The notes below the pieces were generated by a model. That model was not told the origin of the DNA. It saw only the letters and a list, made by a program, of their open reading frames with translations, and did not search any database. 64,000 bases of DNA. Source: Homarus americanus. Lineage: Eukaryota > Arthropoda > Malacostraca > Decapoda > Nephropidae. Position 1 is the first letter of the stretch. Each line of letters starts with the position of its first letter. Shown here piece after piece: positions 26,127 through 61,831 of this stretch. The stretch is taken from positions 12,264,282-12,328,281 of the forward strand of contig NW_024736071.1 of NCBI RefSeq assembly GCF_018991925.1, written 5' to 3'. Position numbers and translations under genes: made by a program.

Positions 26127-27838
26127 CTTCCCCTGCCTGAGCATTACCTCCCTGCCTGTGCATCACCTCCCCTGAGCATCACCTCCCCTGCCTGAACATC
26201 ACCTCCTGCCTGAGCATCATCTCCCCTGCCTGAGCATCACCTCCCTGCCTGAGCATCACCTCCCTGCCTGAACATCACCTCCCTGCCTGAGCATCACCTC
26301 CCCTGCCTGAGCATCACCTCCTGCCTGAACATCACCTCCCCTGCCTGAACATCACCTCCCCTGCCTGAACATCACCTCCCTGCCTGAACATCACCTCCCT
26401 GCGAGCAGAGCATCACCATCCTGCCTGAGCAGAGCATCACCTCCCTGCCTGAACATCACCTCCCTGCTTGAGCATCACCTCCCTGCCTGAGCATCCACCT
26501 CCCCTGCTGGGCATCACCTCCCTGCCTGAGCATCACCTCCTCCTGCCTGAGCATCACCTCCCCTGCCTGAGCATCACCTCCTGCCTGAGCATCACCTCCT
26601 GCCTGAGCATCACCTCCCGCCTGAGCATCACCTCCCCTGCCTGAGCATCACCTCCCTGCCTAAGGATCACCTCCCCTGCTTGAGCATCACCTCCCTGCCT
26701 GAGCATCACCTCCCTGCCTGAGCATCACCTCCCCTGCCTGAGCATCACCTCCCTGCCTGAGCATCACCTCCCCTGCCTGAGCATCACCTCCCCTGCCTGA
26801 GCATCACCTCTCCTGCCTGAGGATCACCTCCCTGCCTGAGCATCACCTCCCTGCCTGAGCATCATCTCCCTGCCTGAGCATCACCTCCCTGCCTGAGCAT
26901 CACCTCCCTGCCTGAACATCACCTCTCCTGCCTGAGGATCACCTCCCCTGCCTGAGCATCACCTCCCCTGCCAGGCATCATCTCCCCTGCCTGAGCATCA
27001 CCTCCCCTGCCTGAACAGAGCATCACCTCCCTGCCTGAGCAGGCATCACCTCCTGCCTGTGCCTACCTCCCTGCCTGAGCAGAGCGTCACCTCCTGCCTG
27101 GCAGGCATACCTCCCTGCCTGAACATACCTCCTGCCCGAGCAGAGCATCACCTCCTGCCTGAGCAGGCATCACCTCCCCTGCCTGTGCATCACCTCCCCT
27201 GCCTGTGCATCACCTCCCCTGCCTGCATCACCTCCTGCCTGTGCATCACCTCCCATGCCTGAGCATCACCATCCCCTGCCCGAGCAGAGCATCACCTCCC
27301 TGCCTGAGCATCACCTCCCTGCCTGAGCAGAGCATCACCTCCCTGCCTGAGCAGAGTATCACCATCCACTGCCTGAACAGGCTACCTCCCCTGCTTGAGC
27401 AGAGCATCACCTCCCTGCCTGAGCAGGCATCACCTCCCTGCCTGAGCAAGCATCACCTCCCTGCCTGAGCAGGCCTCCTCCCCTGCCTGAGCAGAGCATC
27501 ACCTCCCCTGCCTGGGCAGAGCATCACCTCCCTGCCTGAGCAGAGCATCACCTCCCCTGCCTGAGCAGGCGTCACCTTCCCTGCCTGAGCAGAGCGTCAC
27601 CTCCCTGCCTGAGCAGGGCGTCACCTCCCTGCCTGAGCAGGCATACCTCCTGCCTGAGCAGAGCATCACCTCCCTGCCTGAGCAAGCATCACCTCCCCTG
27701 CCTGAGCAGAGCCTCACATCCCCTGCCTGAGCTGAGCAGAGCACCACCTCCCCTGCCTGAGCATCACCATTCCCTGCCTGAGCATCACCTCCCCTGCCTG
27801 AGCAAACATCACCTCCCCTGCCTGAGCATCACCCTGCC
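26127..27838. repeat. 19-20 bp tandem minisatellite
   Basis: About 1.7 kb of CATCACCTCCCTGCCTGAG (or CCCCTG). After about 27000, units with an extra CAGAG or CAG (TGAGCAGAGCATCACC) dominate, giving 23-25 bp variants. Open frames within it are artefacts. Confidence 0.95.
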
Positions 27839-28893
27839 TACCATAGCTACGCACACACTTATCTTTTTTGTATTTTACTATTTAGGACAGAATAAAACAA
27901 TCAGGAATAAGTTTCATGACGTTGAAAAGACACAGACGAAAGTTAACATACGAGGAGTTAATTTCTAGTGTATGACCTAAATGTAGCGACTTTAAAATAA
28001 TTATTCAAGCTATCGTATTACTGTGCTCTCTCTCTCTCTCTCTCTCTCTCTAATACATAATTTAAAAGAAGTTCTAAAGAAATAGCTCAGGAAAAAGATT
28101 TGCCCAACACGACACAACATAACACGACACCCAACCTACACGCTACTACACGACGCTTTACTACGCTACACTACACTCCAACACCTGTACCCAAGGGTGG
28201 GAGCTCACCTGTCAGGCGGCCCTCACGTCTTGGTTATCGAGGTCCGATATGAGTGTTGTTGTTGTGGTGGTGATGGTGGTGGTCACTGTTGATGACAATG
28301 ACGAAACCGGCCGATAACACCTGTCACCAGATGCTGTGTGTGTGTGTGAACAGGTAAAAGTGTGACTGCAACACTCTGATCAACAACGTAGGAACACACA
28401 GCGGGAACACCTAAATTAAACATGGATTACTTGAAGATAAGACACCTTAGCTTAATTCACCTAATGATTGACCCCTTAACGTTAACCTAAACTGACCTAA
28501 CAATCTAATCTACCCGAACCTAAAGTTAACCTAATCTACCCTAATGGTAACCTATCGTAAACTAACTAACCTAACCTAACCTAACCTAACCTTCTCTAAC
28601 GTAATTTAACACACATAAACTGAACTAACCTACCCTAACTTTAACTAGCCCAACCTCATCTAACCTCCGCTAAACTAACATAACCTAACCAATCCGAACT
28701 TAAGTTGCTACTAACCAGACCTATCCTCATCCCCTCAGCCGAGAAGAGAGTTAGGGTGGTTAATCTTCAGGTGATTCTCAAATTTTCTCTCGTTAAGTGA
28801 TCAGAACAATACAATATTACAGTAGATGAAGAAGTTATATTTTAGCACACAGTTATCACCCACACATACCACAAGCATTTCCGTCAACTCTCG
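27839..28893. other. non-coding stretch with telomere-type words
   Basis: Contains (CT)n at about 28025-28051, CACGACAC/CTACAC repeats at 28110-28175, and CTAACCTAACCTAACCTAAC at about 28562-28591 (interstitial CCTAA) with many degenerate CTAACC words from 28490 to 28690. No gene seen. Confidence 0.6.

Positions 28894-28958
<65 letters not shown>
28894..28958. repeat. (CA)n microsatellite
   Basis: Uninterrupted CA run. Confidence 0.95.
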
Positions 28959-28961
<3 letters not shown>

Positions 28962-30004
28962 TCTCAAGACTTACTCCATCTATGAAGCATTTCCGCGTCT
29001 ACTAATATCTGACAAAGAGAAAAAGAGAGAGAGAGAGAGAGAGAGATGAAAGGAAGAATACAAGAAGGAAATAAAAGAGAGGAGACAAAAGAGATGGAAA
29101 TAATAACTTCTGCCCTCATGCCTTGGAGACACAGCTGAGAATAACGAACACTCAACCACAAGACGAGGAAAAACTAATTAAAGAAAGAACGACAATACAG
29201 AGAATAAGTAAGAATAAGAGTGAAAAGGAAAAACAAAGATAATTAGAGAATGTTAACACTGATAAATTAGAAACGAAAATAATATAGAAGAGACGATTTT
29301 ATGGTATGATGAGCGTAAGACAGACAGACACACAGACAGACACACAAACAGACACACAGACAGACACACAGACAGACAGACAGAAACAGACAACAGACAG
29401 ACAGACAGACACAACAGACACACAGAAACAGAACAACAGACAGACACAGAGATAGACAGATAAATATAAATAGATAGATAGATAGATAGATGGACAGATT
29501 ACTGAATTAAATAGTCAGTGAATTACTTGCTGTAGATGTTCAGAAAATGAGAGGGGTGGTGAGTGGAGTGGAGAAGAAGGGAGGAGAGGGTGGATAAGAG
29601 GGGAAAAGGGGAATGGAGAGAAGACAAGTGCCAAAAGAGGGGAGAAAAGTTCCTTCCGTGTCCCCTCAACCGGTTACTCACTAATGAGGGGAGATAACGA
29701 CCATGGAGGCGATGAGAGGGCATTGTGGCACACACCTTCCTCCCACTCCTCGCCCACTCCTCCTCTTTTCTCTAGAGGCGAGAAAGAAGAGTAGGGGTGG
29801 GAGAAGTGTTAGGAGGGAGGGAGAAGGGGAAGAGGAAGAGGGATGGGAGGAAGGGGTGGGAGAGGGAAATGGAGCGGAAGTGGGGATGAAAAGAGGTAAG
29901 ATGAATGAGAGGAGGAGGAAGAAGATGAATGAGGAGGAGGAGAAGAAAAAAATGGGAGGAGGAGGAGGAGGAGATGGAAGTAAGAGAAGGAATTGGTGGC
30001 GGGT
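28959..30004. other. purine-rich stretch with (GACA)n-type repeat
   Basis: (GA)n at 29023-29046, GACAGACACACAGACA repeats at 29318-29490 followed by (GATA)n, then strongly purine-rich sequence at 29550-30000 with GGAGGAGGAGGAGG runs. No gene supported. Confidence 0.65.
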
Positions 30005-31455
30005 CCTCTGGCGAGTAGAGTGAGTGGTCTTGTAGGTAGAGTGTGTGGTCTTGTAGGTAGAGTGTGTGGTCTTGTAGGTAGAGTGTGTGGTCTTGTAGGT
30101 AGGTGAGTGGTCTTGTAGGTAGAGTGTGTGGTCTTGTAGGTAGGTGTGTGGTCTTGTAGGTAGAGTGAGTGGTCTTGGAGTAGAGTGTGTGGTCTTGTAG
30201 GTAGAGTGGAGTGGTCTTGAGGTGAGAGTGTGGTCTTGTGGGTAAGTGTGTGGTCTTGTAGGTGGAGTGGGTCTTGTGGGTAGAGTGTGTGGTCTTGTGG
30301 TAAAGTGGTGGTCTTGTAGGTGAGGGGTGTGGTCTTGTGGTGAGTGTGTGGTCTTGTAGGTAGAGTGAGTGGTCTTGTGGGTAGAGTGTGTGGTCTTGTG
30401 GTGAGGTGGTGGTCTTGTGGGTTGGTGAGTGGTCTTGTGGGTTGAGTGTGAGTGGTCTTGTAGGTAGAGTGTGTGGTCTTGTGGGTAGAGTGGTGGTCTG
30501 GGTAGAGTGTGTGGTCTTGTGGGTGAGTGTGTGGTCTTGTAGGTGGAGTGTGTGTCTTGTAGGTGGTGAGTGGTCTTGTGGGTAGAGTGTGTGGTCTTGT
30601 AGGTAGAGTGTGTGGTCTTGTGGGTAAGTGTGTGGTCTTGTGGTAGAGTGTGTGTGATGTGTGGTGGGGTGTGGTGTGTGTAGGTGTGTGGTCCTGTAGA
30701 GTGTGTGGTCCTATAGGTATAGTGTGTGATCGTTGTAGGTAGAGTGTGTGGTCCTTTAAAGTGTGTGGTCCTGTAGGTGAGAGTGTGGTCCTAATAGAGT
30801 GTGGTCCTTAGATAGAGTGTGTGGTCTTTAGGTAGAGTGTGTGGTCCTTTAGGTAGTGTGTGTGGTCTGTAGGTAGGTGTGTGTCCTTTGTAGGTAGAGT
30901 GTGGTCCTGTAGGTAGAGGTGTGTGGTCCTGTGGGTGGAGTGTGGTCCTGTAGGTAGAGAGTGTGTGGTCCTGTGGGTGGTGTGTGTGGTCTTCTGTGGG
31001 GTGTGTGGTCCTGTAGGTGGAGTGTGTGGTCCTGTAGGTAAGTGTGTGGTCCTGTAGGGGTGTGGTCGTGTGGAGTGTGGTCCTGTAGGTAGAGTGTGTG
31101 GTCCTGTGGGTGGGTGGTCCTGTAGGTGGGGAGTGTGTGGTCCTGTAGGTAGAGTGTGTGGTCCTGTGGGTAGAGGTGTGGTCCTGTGGGTGGGAGTGTG
31201 GTCCTGGGTAGAGTGTGGTCCTATAGGTAGAGTGTGTGGTCCTTAGGTAGAGTGAGTGGTCTTGTAGGTAGAGTGTGTGGTCTTGTAGGTAGAGTGTGTG
31301 GTCTTGTAGGTAGAGTGTGTGGTCTTGTAGGTAGAGTGAGTGGTCTTGTAGGTAGAGTGTGTGGTCTTGTAGGTAGAGTGTGTGGTCTTGTAGGTAGAGT
31401 GTGTGGTCGTTGCAGGTAGAGTGTGTGGTCTTAAAGGTAGAGTATGTGGTTGTTA
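30005..31455. repeat. 20-bp-type tandem minisatellite (GTGTGTGGTCTTGTAGGTAGA)
   Basis: About 1.45 kb. The first 0.65 kb and the last 0.2 kb use GGTCTTGTAGGTAGAGTGTG units, while the middle (30690-31250) uses GGTCCTGTAGG variants. The centre is the most degenerate. The minus-strand Thr/Tyr/His frame is an artefact. Confidence 0.94.
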
Positions 31456-32074
31456 TCAGAAGTGGGTGTGGGCAAGCATCCACACTCCCAAACACCCACC
31501 CACACAAACCCACCCTCCCACAAGGGTCTATGACTGCGGCCAGTTAAAGGGTTGCCCCAGCTTAATATGTTTGACGTGTAAACAAAGTCGACGAGGGAGT
31601 GAGGCCCCGTGACAGTCTGACTCAAGCTGGTGGAATGTTCTCCTATCCACCGTGAAGTTGGGTTGGTCACTGCCCTCCTGGCTATAGTCTTCTAATGAGT
31701 TGTTGTAAGGAATGAGTGTACAGTACTGAAGAAGACGTGAGTAATGAGGAACATTATAGGGAGGTTAATGAATGTTGATGACGAAGTGTAGAGGACAGGT
31801 GAGTCAAATGAGTATATAATGAGTAATTAAAACATACAGGTTAAGAACATATATTAAGACTCACTAATTATAAAGCAATGAGTTTAAGGTGAGTAATGAA
31901 TATCATAAGTAACACACACTGGCTTCCTCTACTCAGCGTGTGGGGTCACTACACTGTCTATATGCTCACACAATAACGTTGTGAGTGAGTGGGTGTCTGT
32001 CTTGTCATAGGCACTGAGGCGGTGTGTTGACCTCTGTTACCTGAGAAAACTAACTTGTGTTTACTGACATCGTG

Positions 32075-32114
<40 letters not shown>

Positions 32115-32795
32115 GATAATGACAAAACACTCGAATCCCTCAAAAGAAAACCATTCGATTTCCTTTCAGTCAAATCAGTATTAATGTATTAAGAACAGCC
32201 TGAGAATCTTAATAGCACACATGTAAGAACTAAGATTGCTTCTCATTCGATTAGCATGATTGTTTGTTTCTCCTCCATCAGGCACTGTGATTTCTCTCAA
32301 TTATACACACAGGCAAGTTTAAACCGTAAGATCAAATTCCAATCACCTGTTAAGTAATTCATCAATACAGACGAACAGTAAAGACATATTGTCATGAGGA
32401 TATTGTATCTATTTACCTGTCTAATTAAAGAAACCTATCTCACAGTTATAACTCTTTTAAATGACCTAAATCTGTTTGTAGGTTTATCAAATCTGCCGAG
32501 GTGATTATGAACACAGATTTTTTCCCTTCAGTAGAGTAAATCTGCCGTCGAGTATATAAATCTGTGTATGCCAGGTCACGGTCGGTATGTATAGTGCTGT
32601 CATTTTTTTTCTATTTTATCCTCTCCTATTACGTGAGTTATATAATCTGTGAGTTATAGAGGTTACATCAATCTGGGTCAAGCAGTATAATTTAGTTAAA
32701 ATACAATACATTAATCGGCCTCTGAGTGAGTTTTACAGTTCAGTCTATCATGGAGTATTAAAAATCAAGGTAGCTGTTATATAAACGCTGGGCAT
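31456..32795. other. unique stretch, no gene recognised
   Basis: AT-rich with a (CA)n run at 32075-32113. No element or gene supported. Confidence 0.6.
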
Positions 32796-33026
32796 CATTT
32801 AGGGTTGATGGACGGCTATGAGCGTTTAAGAAGGGCTAAGAACGGCTAAGGAGGGGTGAGAACGGCTGTGATGACCGAGAACTGCTGGAATGGCTTAGAA
32901 CGGCTGTGACTGGCTCAGAACGGCTGTGAATGGCTGAGAACGGCTGTAAACGGCTGTGAATGGCTGAAAATGGCAATGAACGGTTGAAAACGGCTGTGAA
33001 CTGCTGATAACTGCTGAAAACAACGC
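32796..33026. repeat. degenerate AACGGCTGTGAATGGCTGAG repeat
   Basis: About a dozen imperfect 10-20 bp units rich in GAACGGCTG. AACGG resembles the Myb-type core (AACNG), but the unit may be meaningless. Confidence 0.75.
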
Positions 33027-33231
33027 TGCTGCTGTTTCAATAGTCCACGTAACCGATGCTGCACCTTTACACATACTGGCTGTCACCTCTTAGGAGTTAT
33101 AATTACTTTGACCATTACTGAAGGTAAGAAAATCATTGCTTTGTCTACTGTAGTTGAAGCTGTGACAAAGAACTTTACGTAATGAGGCGAAATCCAGGCT
33201 AACGTTAAGAGTACCCATGAATTATTACCTG

Positions 33232-33271
<40 letters not shown>

Positions 33272-33470
33272 CGCCATGGTGGTAGGTTTGAAGGTCACCT
33301 CGACCCATTTTCTTTTTCATTCACCTCAAGATACTTTTTATTACTTACACCAGAGCTGCCTGTCAGTAATAGTTAAGTGTTGCATTATATAACAGGTGAT
33401 TTATATTCAGAATACACAAACAGGACAAGATAAGTCTAGTTCCATTTATCTCTTTGGGGGAGGGTAAAAA
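33027..33470. other. non-coding stretch with (GA)n
   Basis: GA run at 33231-33270 with one GGG break. No gene seen. Confidence 0.6.
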
Positions 33471-33474
33471 TATA

Positions 33475-33540
33475 CAGGGTGGTGCATAAGTCGCTTCATA
33501 AATACAATGTTCTCGGTGAAGTGACTTATACACCACCCTG
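33475..33540. mobile_element. 66-bp palindromic MITE (Tc1/mariner type)
   Basis: Left arm CAGGGTGGTGCATAAGTC... is matched by the reverse complement of the right arm, CAGGGTGGTGTATAAGTC..., over about 24 bp with two mismatches. TA dinucleotides flank both ends (33473-33474 and 33541-33542), as expected of a TA target duplication. Almost no interior remains. Confidence 0.8.
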
Positions 33541-33699
33541 TAGTATAAGTAATGGACTTGGGATCTGGAGGCGTCGTTTAGAAAAAAAATAATTAGAACA
33601 CTCCTTTAAATATGATTATCTTCAGTAACTTATCTTAATAATAGAGAAAATTGTGGGAGTCAACCTACAGTATGTAAATACCGTAGCCAGTGGACGTGT

Positions 33700-33747
<48 letters not shown>

Positions 33748-33795
33748 AACAATAATAACAATAATAATAATAATAACAATAATAACAATAATAAC

Positions 33796-33849
<54 letters not shown>

Positions 33850-33945
33850 CGGTTCATTGAGAGAGCATATCAGCCAGAAGGCTGAAAATATACAGTTGCA
33901 TAATTGGGGAATGGGTTTCGATTTACAAATAATATACAAGTAACA
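33700..33945 (-). mobile_element. LINE 3' tail with (AAC)n/(AAT)n, minus orientation
   Basis: On the minus strand, TTTTCAGCCTTCTGGCTGA, TGCTCTCTCAATGAACCG and then (TTA)n/(TTG)n parallel the 3' end of the element at 25.07-25.22 kb, including the upstream CCCATTCCCCAATTAT block. The trinucleotide tail is about 148 bp. This is a solo 3' end of the same family. Confidence 0.8.
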
Positions 33946-33950
33946 TAAGT

Positions 33951-33952
<2 letters not shown>

Positions 33953-33991
<39 letters not shown>
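33953..33991. repeat. (GT)n microsatellite
   Basis: GT run directly after the LINE fragment. Confidence 0.95.
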
Positions 33992-33996
<5 letters not shown>

Positions 33997-34471
33997 GGTG
34001 CCCAAATATCACATTATTTCCGTGTGTGGTGTGTTCCCCGTGTTATAAACTAGTGTTCTCACCCCAGTGTGCCAGTGTTTACATGACGCACACATCAAAG
34101 CGCCAATATTCAGCTTGTTAATACTGTAAATACAACTCATAAACTGCGTCAATATTAAACCCGAGCTGTCACAACCTACACCACCATGACGGAAGTTTCC
34201 GAAACGTGAGTGTTCGTGTATCGACTGGATTAAACCTGGATTTTGTCGCCAGAGTTTTTAAAAAGGAGAAGAAGTATGACGTCATTCGCGTCCCTTGACA
34301 TATACGGACGCATTCCACGCCTCTTTTTGGTGTGTTTATGGACGTGGCAGGTGTTAAATAGGTGAATGGGATATATAGACTATTACATTCACCGAGCAGG
34401 CATGTTTTTCGTTCTAGATTAAAGCATTTGAGATTAAAACAAACTACAGAGATGCTGGTAAAGATATGGTT

Positions 34472-34518
<47 letters not shown>

Positions 34519-34663
34519 ATACATGCATTTGTTTATGTAATTATTTATCAATGTATTTAAGCGAACACCGGTGCATTACGAGTTATATTTTGATGTAGAA
34601 ATTCGTATAAATACAGCACTACTCATAGATGTACAAACAAAGGGATTTCTATATAATCCTGCC

Positions 34664-34702
<39 letters not shown>

Positions 34703-35120
34703 GAAGGTGAATTTCCGTGTTAAACCAAAAGTGAGGCAAATCTCCAAGCGAGTTCATCACTCCTACACACACACACACACACACGTCCTTCTCCCCTCTC
34801 TCCCTCTAGCTTCCTACTCCCCGTCTAGTCCCCTACTCCTTCCCTCTAGCTCCTTCTAGCTCCCTATCTCTCCCTCCCTCTCATTAGCTCCAAACTCTCC
34901 CTCCCTCTCCCCCTACTCTCTTTCTCTCTCCCTAGTCCATGCCTCCATACCCCATTTCCAGTCGGTTTCCCGGTGTGTGTGTGTGTGTGTGCTAAGTCCT
35001 GTTGACCTCTACGCCCACCTACCCCCATTTCCTTGTTCTGTTTTGCCTTCCTCTTCCTGTCATATCTTCTCTCTCTCTCTCTCTCTCTCTATCTCCTTTG
35101 CACCCTTTCTTTACAACTCC
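33992..35120. other. non-coding stretch with several microsatellites
   Basis: (GT)n at 34475-34514, (CA)n at 34670-34700, short (CA)n at 34766-34784, CTCCCTCT-rich tract at 34790-34940, (CT)n at 35067-35091. No gene recognised. Confidence 0.6.
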
Positions 35121-35332
35121 AATCTCTCTTTTCTCTGATTCAGTCCCTCTTTGTCTCTCACTAACTTGTCTCACACTCTTTGTTTTACTCTATTGTCTCA
35201 TTCTCACTCACTCTCTTTGTCTCTCCAATCTCTCTTTTCTCTGATTCAGTCCCTCTTTGTCTCTCACTAACTTGTCTCACACTCTTTGTTTTACTCTATT
35301 GTCTCATTCTCACTCACTCTCTTTGTCTCTCT
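35121..35332. repeat. 106-bp tandem duplication in a CT-rich tract
   Basis: AATCTCTCTTTTCTCTGATT starts at both 35121 and 35227, and the following 100 or so bases repeat almost exactly. A recent local duplication. The frame across both copies is not a gene. Confidence 0.85.
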
Positions 35333-35454
35333 CTCTTACTCTCTTTGTCTCTCTCGCCATATCTTGTCTATGTTTTTCTTTCACATTCTCTCAATATATC
35401 ACCTTTTCCCTATCTCTTCTCACCCTTTATTTCTCTCTCTCCCTCCTTTCGAAA

Positions 35455-35496
<42 letters not shown>

Positions 35497-36020
35497 CATT
35501 CTCAAACCCTATCCTCATTTCTGTCTCTTATTTCAGCTTTTTATCAACTCTTTTTATCGGTTTTTTTTTTACATGTGGTATATTATTGCCACCAAAAAAT
35601 AATGTCTTGAAATACTCTTCACACGTCTCAGGTTTTTGCTCAACACAACAATAAAATAGTTTGTTTACATTTTTGACGATCGATTCTACTATGTTTTTTT
35701 TCCCTTAATGTTTCGTCTCTTGACACATATCATGTTTACCTCCAGCCGAGTCTGTCATCTCCCCCACCTCACCTCGACGTTCGTTTTCTTTCTGGTTTTT
35801 TTTCCTACCCCATTTTCGTTCTGTTTACATGTTAGTAAATATTTTCCACCGCTGTCTGTCTTAACATCATATTTATTATAGTTTCCAATTTCTTTGGTTT
35901 ATACGTGTTATTACCGTTAGTTTTTGTCGATATATGTTTAGGTATGTCATGGTAATACATTGATAAACACTGCATATTAAACTTATTATTAATACAGTAC
36001 TTATTATTCTTATCATACAC

Positions 36021-36057
<37 letters not shown>

Positions 36058-36289
36058 CGCTGTTCATGGTCTCAGCAAGCTTTTAAGAACACTTGCAGTT
36101 TGTTAGGGAGAAATTGGCAGTTTGAGTCATATTTTCGTTTGTAGTTTTGGCTCTTCTTGATAAGTATATTAATTCCGTTTATACTTATGCATGAAATTTC
36201 CTGTTGTTGACGCGTTACCAAAGTGATGGTTTGTTATATAGGGCAGATTACGATGGTTAACTTCCGTCGCTCACGCTTTCTCTATTTTA
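35333..36289. other. CT-rich then AT-rich non-coding stretch
   Basis: (CT)n at 35458-35492, (TTA)n at about 36020-36056. No gene seen. Confidence 0.6.
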
Positions 36290-36560
36290 TAATCGTTTTC
36301 ATCAGCTTATAAAAGTTTTTTTTTTGAGTTTATAAATGTTTTTCAGCTAAAAACGTCTTTCTTCAACTTATAAATGTTGCTTTAGCTTATAAAGGTTTTT
36401 CTTCACCTAATAAACGTTTTTTTCTTCAGCTAAGAAGAGTTTTTACTTCAGCTAGTAAATGTTTGTTCTTCAGCTAATAAGCGTTTTCTTCAACTTATAA
36501 ACGATTTTACGTTAGGTAGTAAAAGTGTTTTCTTCAGCAAGCAAACGTTTTCTCTTATAA
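36290..36560. repeat. degenerate CTTCAGCTTATAAACGTTTT repeat
   Basis: Eight to nine imperfect copies of about 30 bp combining TTCAGCT, ATAAA and CGTTTTT. Confidence 0.65.
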
Positions 36561-37189
36561 TTTTTGTTCAGTAATTAATGACTTTCTGCATTTTTTAAAC
36601 GTTTCCTATACAGTATTTATAAAGTGTGTTCTATAGTTCACAAACGTTTCTTTTATACCGTAAACGATTTCTGTAGATCGTTAACGTTTTCATTGAATTG
36701 AAAACATTTTCTATGGACGGGTTTGTTCTCGTTTTCTTTGAGTTTCCGTTAACAAATTTCCTTTAGTCACTCTTACATATTATCTAAGCTTATTCTTTCC
36801 TTCTATACAGTATGATCGAAGTTAATTTCCAATATCATCTTCTTTAATCTATCTGCCCCTTTACATACTTTTTAATTTATTCATGTACTAGTAAGTTTAT
36901 TCTCTCATACATAACATGAGATTTCTTTCATATTTTGCCTTAGAAAAATTATTGTATTTTTTATATAAATTCGAATTTATTTGATGTACTGTTTTAGGTG
37001 TACTGGCTACTGTATCCCAGGGCTATAATGGATGTATAGATGTTTATTTTTGTTGTTGTTGTTGTGTTTCCTTAATTCATCTATTTTATAGTTTATGCAA
37101 ATCTAAATATTTTTTTTTCACGAATCAAAAATATTTTATAATTATCCTTTATTGTATTTAGTTCTTGTGCAATTTGTTTAACATAATAT
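36561..37189. other. AT-rich stretch
   Basis: Unique AT-rich sequence. Nothing recognisable. Confidence 0.6.
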
Positions 37190-37400
37190 TATAAGCTATT
37201 ATTTTTAAGAGGTGAATGAGCTATTTCTAAGATATACGTCGTCTATTTTCTAAAGACTTACGTGAGCTATTTTTTACGAGTTACATGAACTATTCATTTA
37301 GATTTACATTAGGTATTTTTAAAGACTTATCTGCGTTATTAACTAAGAAGTACACGAGCTATTTGTTTATAAATCTTACAGGAGCTATTTTTTTTCCTCA
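37190..37400. repeat. degenerate GAGCTATTTTTTA-type repeat
   Basis: About six imperfect 33-38 bp units containing ACTTACGTGAGCTATTTT, 0.8-1.0 kb before the troponin C promoter. Confidence 0.55.
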
Positions 37401-37907
37401 AAGAGTAAGTAAATGGGAAGTGTCTCAGCTGTCGAACATAAACATCTGTGTCACGCTGGAAATATTGTCAGTTCTGAAGTTTTAGCTGTTTATAATTCTC
37501 CTCTCAGTGGATTATCATCATCAGCCTCGCTCCATTACCTAATCCTTCCCATCTCATTTATTTATCCTTAAGGACATGATTCTATTTTACCTTTATCCTT
37601 GATTCCTTACTCATCTGTGGGATTTATTTTTTTATATATCTTTTTTTATTGTTTTCTGATTGTTTGTTGTTCCATTTTTAGCATACTTAACACCTTCCCT
37701 ATTTAGCAGGTGTGGCCCATCCCTCTCTCCCCTACGTGCAAGCAGCTGAGAGGAAAAAACTCCCCCACCTCCCTCCCTTCAACTTTTTTCACCACGCTGA
37801 GTAGCTTTCTCAATATCTCGCTCCTCATTACTCATCCCACCCTCAGGCCTCCCTCGGGGTCTTCCCTCACCTATTGAAGTGTACTCTGGACTGTCATCAC
37901 CTACGGG

Positions 37908-37917
37908 ATATAAATAA
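37908..37917. promoter_or_regulatory. MEF2-like A/T site upstream of troponin C
   Basis: ATATAAATAA matches nine of ten positions of the MEF2 consensus YTAWWWWTAR. MEF2 sites are known in enhancers of arthropod thin-filament genes. Here it lies about 300 bp before the putative transcription start. A chance match in AT-rich DNA is possible. Confidence 0.25.
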
Positions 37918-38181
37918 TAACTCGTGTTTATAACCCCTTTCCGTCTTCAGGAGTTGGACAAGCTCCTCTCCATCTTTGTCATAGTCGAGAAATTATTGAC
38001 GGTGGCCAATGTCGGTGAACGAAGTGTAACGGATCTTTCCTCCCTTTCTCCCCTCCCCCTTCGCTCCTCCGTCCCCCCCTACCTCCCTCCCTCCCTCTCT
38101 ACCCCGCGATGGGCTGCTCTGCAATGCCCTAGAATGATGTGGCTTAAAGTTCACAAATACCCGAAGGTCCGGAGAGCGGTG

Positions 38182-38187
38182 TATAAA
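38182..38187 (+). promoter_or_regulatory. TATA box, troponin C
   Basis: TATAAA in a GC-richer context (GCGGTGTATAAACTGGCGG), about 195 bp before the start codon. Candidate initiator-like CCAGACT and CCAGTGC follow 21-36 bp downstream. No transcript data are available in the sequence. Confidence 0.55.
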
Positions 38188-38204
38188 CTGGCGGCGTGGC
38201 ACCA

Positions 38205-38377
38205 GACTCGCCCTGCCAGTGCCTCACAACACCTGGAGGAGGGAGGAACAACCCCCAGTCCTACCTGATATACCTGTAGTGCCCCTACTCGTCGCCTCCC
38301 GGAGCTCACTCAACCCCCACCCCTAACCTCCTCCACCTCGACCAACCCCCTCAACCCTACACCACACCACCGCCACC
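38205..38377 (+). other. probable 5' UTR of troponin C
   Basis: C-rich, G-poor leader between the TATA box and the ATG. It ends in CCGCCACC directly before ATGG, a strong Kozak context. Its 5' limit is inferred from TATA spacing. An additional upstream UTR exon cannot be excluded. Confidence 0.5.
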
Positions 38378-61826
<23,449 letters not shown>

Positions 61827-61831
61827 GTGAG

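Noticed and set aside
37924..38268. 114-codon frame over the troponin C promoter
   Set aside because: It spans the TATA box and C-rich leader, shows no domain, and ends before the true start codon.
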